From assembly GCA_951813085.1 (NCBI GenBank), contig OX638348.1, positions 558,001 to 622,000 of the forward strand: DNA of 64,000 bases, in the 5' to 3' direction. Below are positions 61,728 through 64,000 of the stretch, piece after piece (the stretch's first letter is position 1; each line of letters opens with the position of its first letter). The stretch comes from an uncultured Opitutaceae bacterium. GTDB taxonomy: Bacteria > Verrucomicrobiota > Verrucomicrobiia > Opitutales > Opitutaceae. The translations under genes were made by a program, and so were the position numbers. The notes under the pieces were generated by a model. The model saw nothing but the letters and a program-made list of their open reading frames with translations, was not told where the DNA came from and ran no database searches.

Positions 61728-63572
61728 ATGATGATGAAACGATCGTTATTCTCTTTTTTTCTTTTGCTCGCGAGCGTAGCCTACGCCGCGGATCGGCCCA
61801 ATATCGTTTGGATCGTGTCCGAAGACAATTCGAAGCATTGGTTGAAGCTGTATGAGGAAGGGGGCGCCCCCATGCCGACGATTGAATCGCTTGCGAAGAA
61901 TGGGCTCACCTTTGAAAATGCGTTTTCCAATGCCCCGGTTTGTTCGGTGGCGCGCAGCACCTTGATTTCTGGATGCTATACACCTCGCATCGGAGCGCAG
62001 TATCACCGACGCGACGTCATGGCGCCCATGCCTGATGGGTTGAGCATGTTCCCCCGGTATTTGCGCGATGCGGGCTACTACACGACCAATAATAGCAAGA
62101 CCGACTACAATCTAAGGGACAAGGGCATGTGGAACGAGTCTTCATCCAAGGCAACCTTTCGGAATCGCAGGGAAGGCCAGCCCTTCTTCCATGTCCAGAA
62201 TTTCGGCCGCACGCACGAAGGCCAACTGCATTTCACGGAGGAATTCATGGCTGAGAACAAGACGGTGACGGATCCCGATCAGATCACGGTCTTTCCCTAC
62301 CATCCGGACACTCCCACCTTTCGCTATACCTACGCCAAGAATCAGGATCACCATCGCGAGACCGATGCTCAGATGGGTGAATTCCTCCAGCAATTGAAGG
62401 AGGACGGTCTCGAAGAAGACACGATCATATTTTATTACGGCGATCATGGAGGCGTTCTTCCGCGCGGGAAAGGATACGCCTATGAAAGCGGTCTGAATGT
62501 GCCGCTTGTGGTATATATTCCAGAGAAGTGGCAGCACCTGTCGCCGGTCGATGCGGGGAGCCGCGTGAATGGATTCGTTAGCTTTATCGATTTCGGCCCT
62601 ACGGTCTTGAACCTGGCTGGGGTTGAAACGCCAGAGGCCATGGATGGGTCGCCATTTTTGGGCGCCGATGTAACCGAAGAGGATCTCGAAAAACGGGATG
62701 AAGCGTTTGGGTATGCCGATCGCTTCGACGAGAAATACGACCTGGTTCGAACCTTCCGGAAAGGAAAATATAAATACATCCGAAACTATCAACCATTCAA
62801 CTTCGATGGATTGTTCAACGAATATCGCTATCGGATGCTAGCGTACAAGGAATGGCTGGAGAAATACGAGGCGGGTGAATTGAATGCCGCCCAAAGCCAA
62901 TTTTTCGAACCGCGCGCAGCGGAAGCCTTGTACGATATCGAGGCCGATCCGCACGAAGTTAACAATCTTGCGGGAAACCCCAAGTACTCAGGCGTATTGA
63001 AGAAATTGAGACGTAGCCTTGAGGATCAGGTCAAGTCGATGCCGGATCTGAGCTTTTTGCCGGAACCTGTGATGATCGCCGAAGCCATGGGGAATCCTGT
63101 TGAATACGGTCAGCGTAACAAAAAGCGAATCGCGAAGTTGATCGAAACGGCAGACCAGAGTCTCTTGAGCATCAACAAGGCGAAGCGAGGTTTGGCGAAG
63201 GCCTTGATTTCTGATGACCCGCTTATCCGATTCTGGGGGCTCATCGCCTGCAGCTCGATCGGTAAGGATGCGTCTGTCTTTTCGGCTCAGGCGATGCGGA
63301 TGGTTCAAAACGATGACAATAACCTAGTTCGGGTACGAGCCGCTGAGTTTCTCGCGCTGATCGGTGAAGCCCTTCCGCAGAAGGCCATTTACAAGGCGCT
63401 CCAGGATGCGGAGACCGAAGTGGAAGCGAATTTGATTTTGAATACCGCCACTATGTTGAAGGATGGAAGCCCAAGCTACGAATTCGACATCCGGCCCGAG
63501 TGGTTTCCTCAGACCTGGAGACAGAATGAGCGCGGCAATGTCGTGCGTCGCCTTGGCTATTTTGTCGAGTAG
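61728..63572 (+). CDS. Exported S1 sulfatase, CSVAR motif, C-terminal HEAT-like domain
   Basis: Sulfatase of 614 aa with signal peptide SLFSFFLLLASVAYA. Metal-site SEDNSKHW (Glu-Asp in place of the Asp pair). The nucleophile motif CSVAR (Cys72) in NAPVCSVARSTLISG has Val at +2 rather than Pro/Ala. NSKTDYN stands for the GKWH region; then NFGRTHEGQ and YGDHGGVLPRGKG. After the catalytic domain (about residue 450) come HEAT-like helical pairs (LIRFWGLIACSSIG, LVRVRAAEFLALIGEALP). This sulfatase-plus-HEAT layout is found in marine PVC and Bacteroidota heparinase/sulfatase-type genes. Three ATG in a row mark the start (61728, 61731, 61734). Substrate unknown. Confidence 0.85.
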   Translation: MMMKRSLFSFFLLLASVAYAADRPNIVWIVSEDNSKHWLKLYEEGGAPMPTIESLAKNGLTFENAFSNAPVCSVARSTLISGCYTPRIGAQYHRRDVMAPMPDGLSMFPRYLRDAGYYTTNNSKTDYNLRDKGMWNESSSKATFRNRREGQPFFHVQNFGRTHEGQLHFTEEFMAENKTVTDPDQITVFPYHPDTPTFRYTYAKNQDHHRETDAQMGEFLQQLKEDGLEEDTIIFYYGDHGGVLPRGKGYAYESGLNVPLVVYIPEKWQHLSPVDAGSRVNGFVSFIDFGPTVLNLAGVETPEAMDGSPFLGADVTEEDLEKRDEAFGYADRFDEKYDLVRTFRKGKYKYIRNYQPFNFDGLFNEYRYRMLAYKEWLEKYEAGELNAAQSQFFEPRAAEALYDIEADPHEVNNLAGNPKYSGVLKKLRRSLEDQVKSMPDLSFLPEPVMIAEAMGNPVEYGQRNKKRIAKLIETADQSLLSINKAKRGLAKALISDDPLIRFWGLIACSSIGKDASVFSAQAMRMVQNDDNNLVRVRAAEFLALIGEALPQKAIYKALQDAETEVEANLILNTATMLKDGSPSYEFDIRPEWFPQTWRQNERGNVVRRLGYFVE

Positions 63573-63645
63573 CTGGGCGCATAGTCCGGGGTGATCGAGA
63601 GGCGTGCCCGATTTCCCCAAGATGGATAGGGCGAGCTGGGTTTGC

Positions 63646-64000
63646 TCAGTCCTCGAATCCCAGCTTCTTTAGCTTTGGATGGATGACATAGCGGCAGTAG
63701 CCCGCGTTCTTGTTGAGCTCGTAGTATTCCTGGTGGTAATCTTCCGCGGGATAGAATTCAGACTCCGCGGTTACCTCCGTAACGATCGGATCCTTGAATG
63801 TCCCGGCTGCGGCCAGCGCTGCTATGGATTTTTCCGCTACCGCTTTTTGCTCCTCTGAATTGTAGTAGATCGCGGATCGGTACTGGGTGCCCACGTCGGC
63901 TCCCTGGCGGTTCAGGGTGGTAGGGTCGTGCATCAACCAGAAGATATCGAGCACTTCGCCAAGCGAGATCTGGTCGGGATCGAAGGTGATCTTCGCGACC
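63646..64000 (-). CDS. msrA: Peptide methionine sulfoxide reductase A, cut by window edge
   Basis: The C-terminal ~118 aa of MsrA; the start lies beyond 64000. Recognisable: FDPDQISLGEVLDIFWLMHDP, the GADVGTQYRS substrate-pocket motif, then FYPAEDYHQEYYEL and a terminal CRYVIHPK with a Cys that may resolve the disulfide. The catalytic GCFWG motif is outside the window. The enzyme reduces methionine-S-sulfoxide in proteins using thioredoxin. It is convergent with the sulfatase at 61728. Confidence 0.9.
   Translation of the reverse strand, partial: VAKITFDPDQISLGEVLDIFWLMHDPTTLNRQGADVGTQYRSAIYYNSEEQKAVAEKSIAALAAAGTFKDPIVTEVTAESEFYPAEDYHQEYYELNKNAGYCRYVIHPKLKKLGFED

Overview
The window looks like the chromosome of a marine Verrucomicrobiota, most plausibly Opitutales / Puniceicoccales-like. 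Four things suggest this: the density of secreted S1 (formylglycine) sulfatases, a double-length tandem UvrA of the kind known from the PVC superphylum, a very large TonB receptor of Opitutae type, and DUF1080, NIPSNAP and FG-GAP/TPR genes. This placement is inference; there is no rRNA gene here. Most starts lack a clear Shine-Dalgarno sequence, and several have CCT directly before the ATG.

Positions 1-14,200: a broken CAP-domain gene at the left edge. Then a sulfatase (-) faces a compact + strand operon of sulfatase, sulfatase, DUF1080 lipoprotein and sulfatase. Next come a NIPSNAP protein (-), an exported agmatine/peptidylarginine deiminase-like gene broken by a TGA, a second DUF1080 protein, and a translationally coupled FG-GAP lipoprotein + TPR pair (-).

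Positions 14,200-34,200: a TonB-dependent receptor (-) with a clear terminator, and about 600 bp of apparently non-coding DNA. After that comes a long + strand run of sulfatase, MFS transporter and five more sulfatases, the last one a pseudogene. The run meets a hybrid two-component regulator (-) head-on; that regulator carries two nonsense codons and one frameshift. This is the core of a sulfated-carbohydrate locus: TonB import, exo-desulfation, sugar uptake and a local sensor.

Positions 34,200-42,200: a PhoD-like phosphatase, then two 5'-truncated genes joined head to head (a c-type cytochrome on - and a PhoX/DUF839 protein on +), then two more sulfatases. Positions 42,200-59,700 are mostly housekeeping: HEAT-like protein, tandem uvrA, glycosyltransferase, small membrane protein, lpdA, tRNA-Arg(CCG), a frameshifted FG-GAP gene, tandem ACT protein, adenylate-kinase-like protein, a frameshifted DUF4870 gene, recO-like, DUF502 and an SNF2 helicase. 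Positions 59,700-64,000: two further sulfatases around a cupin gene, and the start-proximal-truncated msrA.

Two themes stand out. First, there are 14 sulfatase genes, 13 intact, yet I recognise no glycoside hydrolase or polysaccharide lyase. Second, eight genes are broken, by seven in-frame stops, five 1-nt indels and one truncating junction. All seven stops are one C-to-T change from CAA, CAG or CGA, and lesions pile up in a few genes while long genes such as uvrA are clean. That looks more like recent gene decay than random sequence error, but resequencing would be needed to decide.
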